Shown: positions 17,092-26,565 of the stretch, in pieces
Numbering within the stretch: position 1 is the stretch's first letter
How the letters are laid out: each line of letters begins with the position of its first letter
Source: Pedobacter cryophilus
GTDB lineage: Bacteria > Bacteroidota > Bacteroidia > Sphingobacteriales > Sphingobacteriaceae
Assembly (NCBI RefSeq): GCF_005116455.1
Contig: NZ_SWBP01000001.1
Span: forward strand, 186,001-250,000
Reading direction: 5' to 3'
Length of the DNA stretch: 64,000 nucleotides
Made by a program: the position numbers and the translations under genes
Notes under the pieces: generated by a model
What the model was told of the DNA's origin: nothing
The model's input: the letters and a program-made list of their open reading frames with translations, nothing else
Database searches by the model: none

Positions 17092-18441
17092 ATGAATATG
17101 AAAGGCAGAAAGGTTGCAGTTGTGGGCATGGGAGGTGTTTTCCCAGATTGTAAAGATCTTTTAGATTTTGAACAAAAACTATTTAGCAACCAAAGCCTGA
17201 TTAGAAGCTGGGATAAACCTTTAAGCTACGGAAAGCAAGTACGTTCATCAGTTGCAGGTTATATTACCGAAGCAGAGGTGAATTTAGAGCCTGTAACGTC
17301 TAGTTTGGTAGAAGGTTATCCAGAATCTTATATTGATTTATTGAACAGAATTCCAGATAGAAACTTGGCTACCGCAGACATAGGGAGTATTTGGGCAATG
17401 TTAAGCTCAATAGACGCTATAAAAATGGCTGGATGGAATAACTCCGAAGTTGAGTCTGAACAAACAGGCGTAGTAGTTGGTTCTGGGAGTTGTGGTAACG
17501 AGATACAACGTATTGCATGGCACAACTTTTTTGAACTTGGCAAAAAAACACGTACAGTAGGTGCTCATACTGTAGATAGGGGAATGGTTTACCGTGAAGC
17601 AGCCAATGTATCCTGTCTAATTAAGAATAGAGGAGTATGTGAAGCGATGGGCTCTGCTTGTGCAACTGGTCTTGGTAATATTGGATATGCTTACCGTTTA
17701 ATAAGTTTCGGTTTGCAAGATCGTATTGTTGCCGGAGGCTCAGAAGGCACCGCATTAGAAACTTTTTTAGGTTTTGATGGTATGCAGGTTTTGAGTCGTG
17801 GGTTTGAACCGCACCAAAGTTCAAGACCATTCGATAAAGATAGAAATGGGTTCGTTTGCTCTTTTGGAACTGGTATAGTTTGTTTAGAAGCTTATGATAT
17901 AGCCAAAGCTAGAGGTGCAAATATTTTAGGAGTAATAGATTCGTACTTTAATAATTCAGATGGTGATGGTGATATGTTTGCTCCATCATTTTCTGGACAA
18001 AAAAGACTTTGGAAAGGTCTTTTGAATGATACTTCTCTTCGCACTGATGTAGTAAAGGTTCATGGAACTTCTACACCAACAGGCGATGCTGTTGAATTAC
18101 TAAGCGTAGTAGATACTTTAGGCGATAAAGGCTTTCAAATAGCAGCTCCAAAATCACAATTTGGGCACATGTTAGGCGCAGCTGGTGCGGTTGAATTTAT
18201 AACAGCGATACTCATGCTTAAAAGGCAAGAGGTTCTTCCTTGTTTAAATTCTGATAACTTAAATCCAGAGTTAGAAACTTTTCAAACTGTAGATAGTTGG
18301 AGTGGACCAAAAGAACCGTTGCTTTATTATAGAGATTTATTAAAGCAAGAAGTTTTTTCTAAAGAAATAAATAGTGTTGCCTGTTTAAATTATGGCTTTG
18401 GCGGAACCAATAGCGCCATGTTAGTATCAAAAGATAATTAA
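17092..18441 (+). CDS. Beta-ketoacyl-ACP synthase (FabB/FabF-like condensing enzyme)
   Basis: A 449-residue thiolase-fold condensing enzyme with an intact Cys-His-His triad: the nucleophile in AMGSACATGLGNIGYAY (about residue 190), the first His in VKVHGTSTPTGDAVEL (about 324), and the second in KSQFGHMLGAAGAVEF (about 362). The C-terminal NYGFGGTNSAML is also typical. It catalyses decarboxylative Claisen condensation of malonyl-ACP with an acyl chain. It is the only ketosynthase in the operon and has no chain-length-factor partner, so it would act as a homodimer, like FabB/FabF. The stop overlaps the next start (TAATG). Confidence 0.93.
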   Translation: MNMKGRKVAVVGMGGVFPDCKDLLDFEQKLFSNQSLIRSWDKPLSYGKQVRSSVAGYITEAEVNLEPVTSSLVEGYPESYIDLLNRIPDRNLATADIGSIWAMLSSIDAIKMAGWNNSEVESEQTGVVVGSGSCGNEIQRIAWHNFFELGKKTRTVGAHTVDRGMVYREAANVSCLIKNRGVCEAMGSACATGLGNIGYAYRLISFGLQDRIVAGGSEGTALETFLGFDGMQVLSRGFEPHQSSRPFDKDRNGFVCSFGTGIVCLEAYDIAKARGANILGVIDSYFNNSDGDGDMFAPSFSGQKRLWKGLLNDTSLRTDVVKVHGTSTPTGDAVELLSVVDTLGDKGFQIAAPKSQFGHMLGAAGAVEFITAILMLKRQEVLPCLNSDNLNPELETFQTVDSWSGPKEPLLYYRDLLKQEVFSKEINSVACLNYGFGGTNSAMLVSKDN

Positions 18442-19250
18442 TGATTGATAATAAAAATAAAGTAGCCGTTGTTTTTGGCGTAAGAAACGAAAGTTCTATC
18501 GCTTTTCAAATCGCTTTAAAACTACATTTATCAGGATGTAGAGTAGCTGTTAGTTATACAAAAGAAACCAAAGATGAGGTTTTAGCTATTTTAAAGGCAC
18601 ATGAGATAGAAAGTATTACCCAAGAAGTTGATGTAAGAAACGAGCAAGAAATTGCAGACTTTTTAAATGCTGTTTATAATACTTGGGGTCCAATTAACTA
18701 CTTATTGCATGGCGTTGCATTTGGAAATCAAAATGTAATATGCAATAGTTTTTATGGTTCTGATGAAGCTGCGCCAAGTTATATTGATATTCCTTTTGAG
18801 GATTTGATGGATTCTTTTAATATCAGTGCGTATTCATTATTGAGAATTTGTAGAGTTGCAGAGCCACTTTTAACCGAGAAAGCATCTATTTTAACCCTAA
18901 CTTATAACGCATCTCAACGGGTTTTTCCAGATTACGCAGGAATGTCTATAAATAAAGCAGCTTTAGAGAATATCATGAAATTTCTATCTCATTATTTTAG
19001 AAAGTCAAAAGTAAGAGTAAATGCAATTTCTGCGGGATTAGTGATGACCACTTCTTCTGGAGGTATAAGTGGTGTAAGAAAGCTAAGGAAAATTGGTAAA
19101 GTAACAGCGCCACTAGGAAATGTAACTGCCCAAGATGTTGCAGACACTGCCATTTATTATTTCTCTGATTTATCTACAAAAGTAAGTGGTAATATTCATT
19201 TTACTGATGGTGGTTTTAATATTATGGGTATTGTAATAGATGAAGAATAA
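18441..19250 (+). CDS. Enoyl-ACP reductase-like SDR protein (FabI family)
   Basis: A 269-residue SDR protein of the FabI type. The cofactor-binding N-terminus is VVFGVRNESSIAFQIAL, in which the G-x5-S-I-A pattern is characteristic of FabI rather than FabG. The active-site Tyr and Lys are spaced by six residues in DYAGMSINKAALENIMKF, the FabI arrangement. It would saturate the enoyl-ACP made by the dehydratase, so the pathway may give reduced chains rather than a polyene. The VADTAIYYFSDLSTKVSGNI end is also typical. It overlaps the phosphopantetheinyl transferase gene by 11 nt. Whether all cycles are fully reduced cannot be judged from sequence. Confidence 0.88.
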   Translation: MIDNKNKVAVVFGVRNESSIAFQIALKLHLSGCRVAVSYTKETKDEVLAILKAHEIESITQEVDVRNEQEIADFLNAVYNTWGPINYLLHGVAFGNQNVICNSFYGSDEAAPSYIDIPFEDLMDSFNISAYSLLRICRVAEPLLTEKASILTLTYNASQRVFPDYAGMSINKAALENIMKFLSHYFRKSKVRVNAISAGLVMTTSSGGISGVRKLRKIGKVTAPLGNVTAQDVADTAIYYFSDLSTKVSGNIHFTDGGFNIMGIVIDEE

Positions 19251-19641
19251 TATAGAACAATCATTAATAAATCTTATTCCTAAACAAGGTTTTTCATTAG
19301 GAAACGATTTAGTTTTTCTCCCTGATTTTGAACTTTCATTTAATCCGCTATTTCAACAAAAAGTTTATACCAAGCGTGAGATTGAATATTGTAAACTTTT
19401 TAATCCCTCAATTTTAAGATATGCCTCTACTTGGGCGGCAAAAGAAGCTACTTATAAAGCTATAAAGCAAATATATAGTGAAGCATTACCTTTTAAAAAA
19501 ATCGAAATTTTAAGAGAAAAAATTTCTGGAAGACCTAGTGTTCACTTACCTGAAAATCTCATCCATCTAAATATAAGTTTAACAATAAGCCATGATGGAG
19601 ATTACGTTTGGGCGGGTGCCTTAGTTAAAAATGTTTGCTAA
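19240..19641 (+). CDS. 4'-phosphopantetheinyl transferase (AcpS-like)
   Basis: A 133-residue protein with the two motifs of this family: GNDLVFLPDF (Asp for Mg binding) and WAAKEATYKAI (W-x-x-K-E-A-x-x-K). It would transfer the pantetheine arm from coenzyme A to the Ser of the carrier protein. Length fits the small AcpS class rather than the larger Sfp class. It overlaps its upstream gene by 11 nt and its downstream gene by one. A private transferase inside the operon supports the idea that the pathway works separately from primary fatty acid synthesis. Confidence 0.88.
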   Translation: MKNNIEQSLINLIPKQGFSLGNDLVFLPDFELSFNPLFQQKVYTKREIEYCKLFNPSILRYASTWAAKEATYKAIKQIYSEALPFKKIEILREKISGRPSVHLPENLIHLNISLTISHDGDYVWAGALVKNVC

Positions 19642-20468
19642 TGATAGACTATTATTTTGACCATCCGCTAGCAAAAATTCATTATTACAGATTTGGGGTT
19701 GGAGATAAACCCATGCTTTGCTTTCACGGTTATGGTATGCATGGTAAACAGTTTAAAGTTTTAGAAGAGCAATTAGGTCACAAATATACTTTTTATGGTT
19801 TTGATTTATTCTTTCATAAAGAAACCGTTTTAAAGCATCCAAATCTCGAATTTATAAAAAAGGGAATCAGCAAAAAAGAGTTAAGTGATTTATTTTTAGA
19901 TTTTTGTAACAATCACCAAATTACTACTTTCTCAGTATTGTCATATTCTATGGGTTCGCATTATGCGGCAACCTTAGTAGAAGAAGTTCCAGAGCGTATC
20001 AACGAATTTATTACAGCAGCACCTTCTACATTGCAACCGGGTTGGTTAGTTACATTTCTCAGCACAAAAAAAGTTGGTAACAAATTATTAGAAAGGCTAG
20101 CTCTTAGTGATAAAGGAATGTTAAATCTTTTGAAGCTTATTAAAAAAGTTAAAATAGTTGATGATAAAACCTTTCACATTCTTCACAAAGAAATAGAAAC
20201 ATACGAGCTTCGTTTTGCATTTTACGCAAGTACTACCTTTTTAAAACAACTCGAATTAAATAGCTCTAAATTTATCACCAACTTAAATACCCATCAAATT
20301 AAAAGTTTCTTCATTTTTGGGGCTAGAGACAAAAATTATCCAGAAAAGATTGGCTACAAATTCATTCCAAAAATCAAAAATGCCACACAATTGGTTTTAG
20401 ATGAAAATCATGAAATGATTAATGTTAACTTTTCAAGTCAATTAACTAAGTTATTAAATGATTATTAA
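19641..20468 (+). CDS. Alpha/beta hydrolase
   Basis: A 275-residue alpha/beta hydrolase. It has an oxyanion-side CFHGYGMHGKQF, a nucleophile elbow in LSYSMGSHYAA (S-x-S-M-G-S), an acidic residue region FGARDKNYPEK and a His near ENHEMIN. In this operon it is a candidate thioesterase or transferase that releases the finished acyl chain from the carrier protein. An open frame begins at a TTG at 19,635, but the ATG at 19,641 overlaps the previous stop (TAATG), like other junctions here, so I use it. It overlaps the acyltransferase gene by 11 nt. Confidence 0.85.
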   Translation: MIDYYFDHPLAKIHYYRFGVGDKPMLCFHGYGMHGKQFKVLEEQLGHKYTFYGFDLFFHKETVLKHPNLEFIKKGISKKELSDLFLDFCNNHQITTFSVLSYSMGSHYAATLVEEVPERINEFITAAPSTLQPGWLVTFLSTKKVGNKLLERLALSDKGMLNLLKLIKKVKIVDDKTFHILHKEIETYELRFAFYASTTFLKQLELNSSKFITNLNTHQIKSFFIFGARDKNYPEKIGYKFIPKIKNATQLVLDENHEMINVNFSSQLTKLLNDY

Positions 20469-21108
20469 AGCCAAATTACTTCCAAAATCAGTTTATTTTG
20501 CTTGTGCAAAGTTTTTAAATTGGTTTTTAAAGAGACGATTTAACAAGTTAATAATTCATGATGTTCCCATACAATCTGATTGTTCTTATTTATTAATGTG
20601 TAACCATCTAGGTTTTTGGGACGGCTTTTGGGCATTATTTCTAAGCTACAACGCAATTCATAAAAAGCAAAATTTAACTGGTTTTAATATTATGATTTTG
20701 AAAAAGCAACTTCAGAAAAACCCTTGGTTAAGATATTTTGGCTGCTTTTCTATAGCTCCACACTCAAAATCATCATCAGAAAGTTTAGCCTATGCTGCAG
20801 AAATATTAAGTACACCTGGCAATGTATTAATCATGTTTCCACAAGGTAATTTAGAGTCTCAACATGTTAGATACATAGAAGTTAAGGATGGCATTAATAA
20901 TATTTTATCAATGGTTAAAGGAAAATGTCAGTTAATTTGGAGTAGCAACTTAACAGAATACTTTGAAAGTCTAAAGCCATCTGTTAATTTCCAAATGTTA
21001 GACTGTGGCAATAATGACCAATTTGATTTTGAGGTATTAAAATCAAAAATTAATAGCCACCATCAACAAGCTATTCAAAAACAGTTTAGGTTTACAAAAG
21101 AACAATAA
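20458..21108 (+). CDS. Lysophospholipid acyltransferase-like protein (PlsC family)
   Basis: A 216-residue membrane-associated acyltransferase. The first motif is N-H-x4-D in MCNHLGFWDGFWALF (about residues 43-57), and the acceptor-binding motif is like F-P-E-G-T, here FPQGNLES (about 124-131). It would move an acyl chain from the carrier protein or coenzyme A to a hydroxyl or amine acceptor, so the product of the operon is likely built into a lipid. It is the last gene of the operon. No terminator was recognised after it. Confidence 0.85.
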   Translation: MIIKAKLLPKSVYFACAKFLNWFLKRRFNKLIIHDVPIQSDCSYLLMCNHLGFWDGFWALFLSYNAIHKKQNLTGFNIMILKKQLQKNPWLRYFGCFSIAPHSKSSSESLAYAAEILSTPGNVLIMFPQGNLESQHVRYIEVKDGINNILSMVKGKCQLIWSSNLTEYFESLKPSVNFQMLDCGNNDQFDFEVLKSKINSHHQQAIQKQFRFTKEQ

Positions 21109-21422
21109 TAGAAGTGGTTTTAGTTCGATAATTATTATTTATTTAAGAGTTAATTAGCATAGTTTTTGTACTTAAAAAGAGCATTAACTTTAGCAGTCTA
21201 CCGTGTAAACACATCTGTTTTTAAAGCAAATCCAGAATAAATTTGATAAAATTTATTGCTGCTATTAAGAATAGTTGTAGTCTCTGACTTTCTTTAATTT
21301 CTATATCCCATCCTTCCTTTTAGTCTAGAGAATATCATCCATAAAGTACAAGCATTAACTTTAATAGCAATAGGGAGATTTGGTATTGTGAGAACACAGA
21401 CCGAGGTATTAAAACACTTACA
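21109..21422 (+). other. Intergenic region without a recognised gene
   Basis: AT-rich DNA between the fatty-acid-like operon and the convergent NTF2-like gene. The only structure noted is a short sequence near 21,352 (AGCATTAACTTTAATAGCAA and the following TAGG) that recurs with one change near 56,466, so it is probably a fragment of a dispersed intergenic repeat. I see no hairpin terminator with a T-run. Confidence 0.4.
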
Positions 21423-21962
21423 TCACTTCGTCTTTACTATTTTATTAATCAAACTATCTTCTGCCGAAGCTTTCATTTTTACCACATCGTCCATTATTGG
21501 ATTTGGAATTGTTGCAGATAAAATATATTGCTTTACTTTCCACTGGTCGCCTTGTTTAATCAATACGCCAGAACCTCTACAAATTTTCATTTGGGTGTTT
21601 AGCAATTCATCAAACCAAGCTATATTTCCTGTGCTATCAAAATTGATATGCCTTTCTAAAGCAGTGAAATTCCAAGCTCTTCCTCTTTCAAAAATAGGCT
21701 TAGCCCAAACCATAAACTCTTCTTTATCCCAGCGTTCGGTAGCATCTGTTCCAGTGAAAATAGCATCATCGGTATAAAAACTAAAATACAGATCAAAGTT
21801 AGCATCGGCAGCAGCCTGATTAAAAGAATCTAACATGATGTTAATCTCTGGCTTTTCTTTTTCGGCATTAAATGTAAATTGGCTTGTTTGATTTTCTTGT
21901 GGATTGCAAGAGTAAATTAGGATAGCTATTAAGCTGATGATATTAATTTTGAGGTATCTCAT
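21423..21962 (-). CDS. NTF2-like (SnoaL-type) lipoprotein
   Basis: A 179-residue protein with a signal ending at ILIYSC, giving a lipidated Cys near residue 19. The mature part resembles a nuclear transport factor 2/SnoaL cone-shaped fold: MLDSFNQAAADANFDLYFSF then YTDDAIFTGTDATERWDKEE, and later the beta strands around SGVLIKQGDQWKVKQYILSA. Members of this family bind small hydrophobic ligands or act as enzymes, and the ligand here is unknown. It stands alone, convergent with the operon to its left. The function is not recognised beyond the fold. Confidence 0.75.
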   Translation of the reverse strand: MRYLKINIISLIAILIYSCNPQENQTSQFTFNAEKEKPEINIMLDSFNQAAADANFDLYFSFYTDDAIFTGTDATERWDKEEFMVWAKPIFERGRAWNFTALERHINFDSTGNIAWFDELLNTQMKICRGSGVLIKQGDQWKVKQYILSATIPNPIMDDVVKMKASAEDSLINKIVKTK

Positions 21963-22006
21963 GAAACTATTTTATTAACAAAAGATTTAAACTATAAATT
22001 TATGAT

Positions 22007-23155
22007 TCAAGAACTTGGATTAAATAATTTGCTCTTCAAAAACTCAACTCGTATTTTCATAAATGGTTTCTCTATACAATAATGAAGTATTAGGGAAAAA
22101 AAACCACAAAATATCAAAGAAAATAAAAAAGTAAGATTACTGTTTTTAATTATTCCAAACTCAAAAAGTATGGTTTGCATAGACAGAAAAACTGCCATGT
22201 GAATAAGATATATACTATAAGAAAGTTGTGCTATTTTAGAAAGCAGTTTAGACTTCCATTGATACAACATACTATTGGGCATAATAGCGCCTAATACCAG
22301 CAAACCGAAAGCTAGACATATTGTAGGAAAACCAAAAATGGTATTCACAAAATTATATTGGTACCTGCTAGGAAAGTAAGCAATAATAACAATCAATATC
22401 CCTACAACAATAATTGTATTTGCGTAATTAGAAAGTTTTAAGAAAAGAGAAGGCAGGTAATTATAAAATGCTGCTATTACAACTCCAATCAATAAACCAT
22501 CTAGTCTACAATAAGTAGGAAAGTAAATTGTACTTAGCCAGATTGCCTTATTAGCTATTCCATTAATTGCTGAGAGATAGATATACTTATAACAAAACAT
22601 CCTAATTAAAAAACCGCCTAAAAACAAAATAATTAACAGCAGATAAGCTTTTTTAAGCTTACCTACTTTTAAAAAAAACAATAAGGTAAAAGGTAGTATC
22701 AGGTAAAATTGTTCTTCTACACAAAGCGACCAAACTTGGCTAAAGGAACCAGTATTGGCAAAATCGGCATTAAAGTTTTGCGTAAAGGTTAAAAATTTCC
22801 AAAGTGGAGGAAGTTGTTGTCTGGCACCAAAATCATTACTAAAGAAAGAGAATAGAAAATAAATAGCCACAACAAAATAATAGACTGGTATAATTCTGAA
22901 AAATCTTTTGATGAAAAATTCTCTCATTGAAAAAGCACCTTCCTTTTTGATTTGGACAAACAGTTGAGAGGATATTAAAAACCCACTAAGCACAAAAAAT
23001 AAATCAACACCTATCCAGCCAAACTCAAAAACTTTAGGAAACCAAGCTGGGTGTTGAAACCATCCTGAATAATGAAAAAGTAATACCATAATAATAGCAA
23101 AAGCTCTTAAGTTATCTAGACCATAAAATTTTAAGGGATTTGATATCTCTGCCAT
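22007..23155 (-). CDS. Membrane acyltransferase, acyltransferase 3 family (OafA-like)
   Basis: A 382-residue protein with about ten membrane helices. The N-terminal motif YGLDNLRAFAIIMVLLFHYS carries the conserved R and H of acyltransferase 3 proteins. WIGVDLFFVLSGFLIS and WSLCVEEQFYLILP are further signatures of the family. These enzymes add acetyl or other acyl groups to extracellular polysaccharides, lipopolysaccharide or peptidoglycan. No SGNH domain is fused at the C-terminus. No polysaccharide genes are adjacent, so the substrate cannot be named. Confidence 0.9.
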   Translation of the reverse strand: MAEISNPLKFYGLDNLRAFAIIMVLLFHYSGWFQHPAWFPKVFEFGWIGVDLFFVLSGFLISSQLFVQIKKEGAFSMREFFIKRFFRIIPVYYFVVAIYFLFSFFSNDFGARQQLPPLWKFLTFTQNFNADFANTGSFSQVWSLCVEEQFYLILPFTLLFFLKVGKLKKAYLLLIILFLGGFLIRMFCYKYIYLSAINGIANKAIWLSTIYFPTYCRLDGLLIGVVIAAFYNYLPSLFLKLSNYANTIIVVGILIVIIAYFPSRYQYNFVNTIFGFPTICLAFGLLVLGAIMPNSMLYQWKSKLLSKIAQLSYSIYLIHMAVFLSMQTILFEFGIIKNSNLTFLFSLIFCGFFSLILHYCIEKPFMKIRVEFLKSKLFNPSS

Positions 23156-23656
23156 CTTTTTGATGAATAATAAAATTTGAAATTACATCTTACAGATTTA
23201 TTATTTCATTTTAGGAGTAAATATTTTGTCATTCAGTTTTTTAAAAGCTGAATTCGACAAATAAATGAGGTTAATTTGGTTTTTTTAATAGTTTAATATT
23301 TGATTACTGTTTGTTTTTAAATAATATTTACTTAAAGAAGTTTTCAGTTTTTGAAGGAGTTCTATCATCCTTATTGGCTTCGTTATCAATAAATTAAGTG
23401 TTTCTCTTTTATAATTGATAACTCAATGGAGTTTAAATTCATAAAATTCCATCTATATTCTATTTCCTTTTATGTCCCAATCTATAAAATTATAGTTGTG
23501 TGTAAAGGGTAAGTTTGGAGTGGCAATTCTGCCTTTTTGGTCGGGCATCCTTATTTCCATTTCGGAGATGAAGATATAGCGGATAGCCCCAAAAGGATGG
23601 GTTTGATACGTATTAAAACGCCCAAATTATTTTGTTTTTATTATTGAGCTTAGGTT
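23156..23656 (+). other. Intergenic region with degenerate repeat-like DNA
   Basis: About 500 bp with no open frame that I can support. The left part is very AT-rich. The right part (about 23,520-23,620) is GC-richer and holds short phrases (GGCATCCTTATTTCCATTTC, GCGGATAGCCCC) that look like leftovers of a dispersed noncoding repeat. No RNA gene or promoter was recognised. Confidence 0.35.
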
Positions 23657-25141
23657 TTAATAACCCAATCTACTTAAACCATCCTTCGCTTTATTTTCTA
23701 TACTGCTTTCATATTCATGATTTTTCATCGCAATAGCTTGCTTGTAAAAATTGGCTGCTTTGCCTTTATCTTGCTTTTGCTCATAAATTAAGCCTATGTT
23801 TAAAGCAGAATTAGCAGCAAAATAATAGCTGCTTGACTTACCAGCATAAATAGTTTTTTGATAATTAATTAAAGCATCATTGCTTCTCCCTAACTCGTCA
23901 TAAATTCTCCCTAATCGATAATAGAATTCTATTTGATCTCTTGGGAGTTTAAAATTAGCTATTGTTTTATCTTTCAAATAATTTAAAGCTTTACTGTGAT
24001 AACCACCGTCAAAAGCAAAACGAGCTCTTAATAAGTCCAAATTTGGCGGATTGTCATTCGCTTCCTTTAACGCTTGTTTATCTTTTTCATCAAAAACATT
24101 TCCTTGTGTTTTTACCTGCCTTAAAAACGTTTGGTATCTAGGTAAATCATTTCTTAGATAATAATAGTAAGCCAGCTTCAAATAAGCATCTTTCACATAA
24201 TTTATTCCGCTATATTCCTTTAAATACTTTGCAAAATAAACATAAGCGTCAGAATCGTTCCTGTTTAATTTTGCACTACCCAACAAGTAGTTTATTCTGG
24301 GAAAATTGATATAGGTCTTCTCTAATGACGTTACTTTACTTAAATAACGAATAGCATCATCATTATGGGTGTTTTTATAAGCAACATAACCTTGCAAGTA
24401 GCTTTTTAACAAACTATCATCACCAAAACCATTGGTAAGATTAATGATTTTTTGGTAATTGGCTCGGTTATGCAATAGTTCTGTCTCTATGTAACACAAA
24501 AAAAATATCACTTCCTCCTTGTAAAAACTGTAGGAGCTATTGGATAGGGATGTGGAAAGAAGATCTAACTTTTTTATCCCCTGGTTTACATCTCCTCTAA
24601 AACCAAAAGACTGCAAAATTCCTTTTATATTTGGTGGGATGGCTCCTAAAATAACATTTACCAAGCCCGAGCTTTTTTTATTTGGCAAAAAACCAGGAAA
24701 CTTAGCCTCATTTTCTTTTAACAGATTATCAGCTTTTCTAATATCTAAACCCGATGAAAGATAATCTTGATATCTACTTTTTAGCATTCCCCATTGTAAA
24801 TTAATCTCGGCCTGTGCAAAAAGATAATAAGGAGAAGATCTGTCTTGCTTCTCTAGTGCTGATAACCTACTTGATTTTAAATTTTTTAAGTTGTTATACT
24901 CAGCCAGATTCTCAGATATTAACAGTGAAAAGAAATCAACGTAATTATCTAAAAGAATTGTAATGCCATTATTGGGATGTACTTGCTTTTCTTGTTTAAT
25001 AAGAAATTTAGCATCATTAATTCTTAAATCAAAAATTGCTTGATAAGCCTTCACGCAATTATTGTTGAAATCAAAATTTGCTTTTGTATTTACCGTAAAA
25101 CCAAGAAAAATAATTAGAAATAAACTTAACCTTTTTAACAT
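23657..25141 (-). CDS. Tetratricopeptide repeat protein, secreted
   Basis: A 494-residue protein that starts with a signal peptide (MLKRLSLFLIIFLGFTVNTK). The rest is almost all helical with degenerate TPR units, clearest in the C-terminal half: YYRLGRIYDELGRSNDALIN, AANSALNIGLIYEQKQDKGK and KAANFYKQAIAMK (about residues 405-475). It is probably periplasmic and acts as a protein-interaction scaffold. No enzymatic domain was seen. It is divergent from the outer-membrane barrel gene at 25,417, with a 275-nt gap, but that does not establish a shared function. Confidence 0.8.
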   Translation of the reverse strand: MLKRLSLFLIIFLGFTVNTKANFDFNNNCVKAYQAIFDLRINDAKFLIKQEKQVHPNNGITILLDNYVDFFSLLISENLAEYNNLKNLKSSRLSALEKQDRSSPYYLFAQAEINLQWGMLKSRYQDYLSSGLDIRKADNLLKENEAKFPGFLPNKKSSGLVNVILGAIPPNIKGILQSFGFRGDVNQGIKKLDLLSTSLSNSSYSFYKEEVIFFLCYIETELLHNRANYQKIINLTNGFGDDSLLKSYLQGYVAYKNTHNDDAIRYLSKVTSLEKTYINFPRINYLLGSAKLNRNDSDAYVYFAKYLKEYSGINYVKDAYLKLAYYYYLRNDLPRYQTFLRQVKTQGNVFDEKDKQALKEANDNPPNLDLLRARFAFDGGYHSKALNYLKDKTIANFKLPRDQIEFYYRLGRIYDELGRSNDALINYQKTIYAGKSSSYYFAANSALNIGLIYEQKQDKGKAANFYKQAIAMKNHEYESSIENKAKDGLSRLGY

Positions 25142-25400
25142 TTTAACATTTTAAATTAAGAGCTTCAGCAATTTATGTACAGCGCCAAGGCTTTTAAGTT
25201 TTTAAATTTTTAATAACCATTCAAACTATTTTTCACCAATTAACTTATATAGCAAAAATTTAGTCGAAACATGGTAAGTGCTACAAAGGTGTAAAAAATT
25301 AATAAAAGCCCTTAGCAAATCACAAGCCAATTAATTTTGACAAACTAAATCAGAGAGATATTATGAAACAACATCACCATGTTTTTCAAATATTGATATG

Positions 25401-25408
25401 TATCTTTG
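25401..25408 (+). promoter_or_regulatory. -7 promoter element of the outer-membrane protein gene
   Basis: TATCTTTG matches TAnnTTTG exactly and lies 8 nt before the ATG at 25,417. That would give an extremely short leader. It argues that the longer frame starting at 25,363 is not used. No clear TTG -33 element is present at the expected distance. Confidence 0.5.
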
Positions 25409-25416
25409 CCCCAAAT

Positions 25417-26550
25417 ATGAAAAAAATCATCATCACCTTAATGTTAATTACTTCAACATTAAGCGCTTTTTCCCAAAAAAAACTTATAAAAAAACTATTC
25501 TCTAGTGATACTACAAGGCATAATAGTTTTTTACCTGTTCCTCTTTTTGGTTACAGCCAAGAGGCCGGCTTTGAATTTGGTGCAGTAGGGATTTACTCTT
25601 TTTATATAGACAAAGCCGATACCATTATTAGAGCGTCACAAGTATACGGTGTGGCCTATACCAGTACAAAAGGCGTTACTCAGATTTCTGCTAGAGGTGA
25701 TATTTGGTCTAAAAAAAATAAATGGCACCATATCTATGAGGCAAGATTTTCTAATACTCCTTTTAATTTTTATGGCCTTGGCAACCAAACTTTAAGAGCT
25801 GATGAAGATTTGATTACTCAAAAAAGGTATCGTTTTAATACTGAAATAGAGCGCCAATTAACTAAATCTTATTATCCGGGCTTGGGTGTAGAATTTGAAT
25901 CTTTAAACTTTAAAGACCGTGAGGCAGGTGGCATTTTTGATACCGAAAGTCAGGCGCCTTTGTTTGATAAAGACGGTGGCAGATTTTTATTATTGAAATT
26001 AACCCAATTACTTGATACCAGAAATAGCAACACCTACACCACAAAAGGCTTTTACACCAGGTTAAGATATGGATATGCCCCCAATTTATTTGGCGGCAAC
26101 AACTTTACAGGAAACCTTTTTACGGCCGATGCTCGTTATTTTTATACGCCAACCAAAAAATTAACCATTGGTAGTCAATTATTTTACGAAACCATAAGCA
26201 GTAAAAATGAAATTCCGTTTTACCTATTGCGCCAATTAGGGAACGACCAAATTATGCGTGGTTACTATTTAGGGCGTTACCGCGATAGAAATTATTTGGC
26301 TTTACAGGCAGAGTTAAGATTAAGGTTGATAGATAGATTAGGTTTGGTTGCTTTTGGAGGAACTGGTTCTACTTATGGAAAGGATGCAAACGTCACACAA
26401 AACCTTAAACCCAATTACGGTATTGGCACCAGAATATTTTTTGATCTAGATAAAAGTTTAGCCTTAAGATTAGATTATGGATGGGGAGAAAAACCCACAG
26501 GCGAAAAAAGAATTTCAGGCTTATATATTTCCTTAGGCGAATCTTTTTAG
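25417..26550 (+). CDS. BamA/TamA-like outer-membrane beta-barrel protein
   Basis: A 377-residue protein with a signal peptide (MKKIIITLMLITSTLSAFSQ). The mature protein is rich in alternating aromatic and polar strands typical of a barrel. It ends in Phe after LRLDYGWGEKPTGEKRISGL, and strand-like segments include GLGVEFESLNFKD and GFYTRLRYGYAPNLF. The region RLRLIDRLGLVAFGGTGS and the GIGTRIFFDLDKSLALRLDY segment are typical of the Omp85 (bacterial surface antigen, D15) barrel. No POTRA domains precede the barrel, so it is not BamA itself. I chose the ATG at 25,417 over the one at 25,363 for the signal peptide and the promoter. A terminator follows. Confidence 0.8.
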   Translation: MKKIIITLMLITSTLSAFSQKKLIKKLFSSDTTRHNSFLPVPLFGYSQEAGFEFGAVGIYSFYIDKADTIIRASQVYGVAYTSTKGVTQISARGDIWSKKNKWHHIYEARFSNTPFNFYGLGNQTLRADEDLITQKRYRFNTEIERQLTKSYYPGLGVEFESLNFKDREAGGIFDTESQAPLFDKDGGRFLLLKLTQLLDTRNSNTYTTKGFYTRLRYGYAPNLFGGNNFTGNLFTADARYFYTPTKKLTIGSQLFYETISSKNEIPFYLLRQLGNDQIMRGYYLGRYRDRNYLALQAELRLRLIDRLGLVAFGGTGSTYGKDANVTQNLKPNYGIGTRIFFDLDKSLALRLDYGWGEKPTGEKRISGLYISLGESF

Positions 26551-26565
26551 TAACATTTTAATGGT

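Noticed and set aside
15553-21108. Flexirubin or aryl polyene gene cluster
   Set aside because: There is no second ketosynthase or chain-length partner, no ammonia lyase and no aromatic chemistry gene, and an enoyl reductase is present.
21388-21777. A 129-codon plus-strand open frame
   Set aside because: It is antisense to the NTF2-like lipoprotein, which has a signal peptide and a fold-like sequence.
25363-25416. Longer start of the outer-membrane protein
   Set aside because: The segment contains a promoter element, and the signal peptide begins at 25,417.
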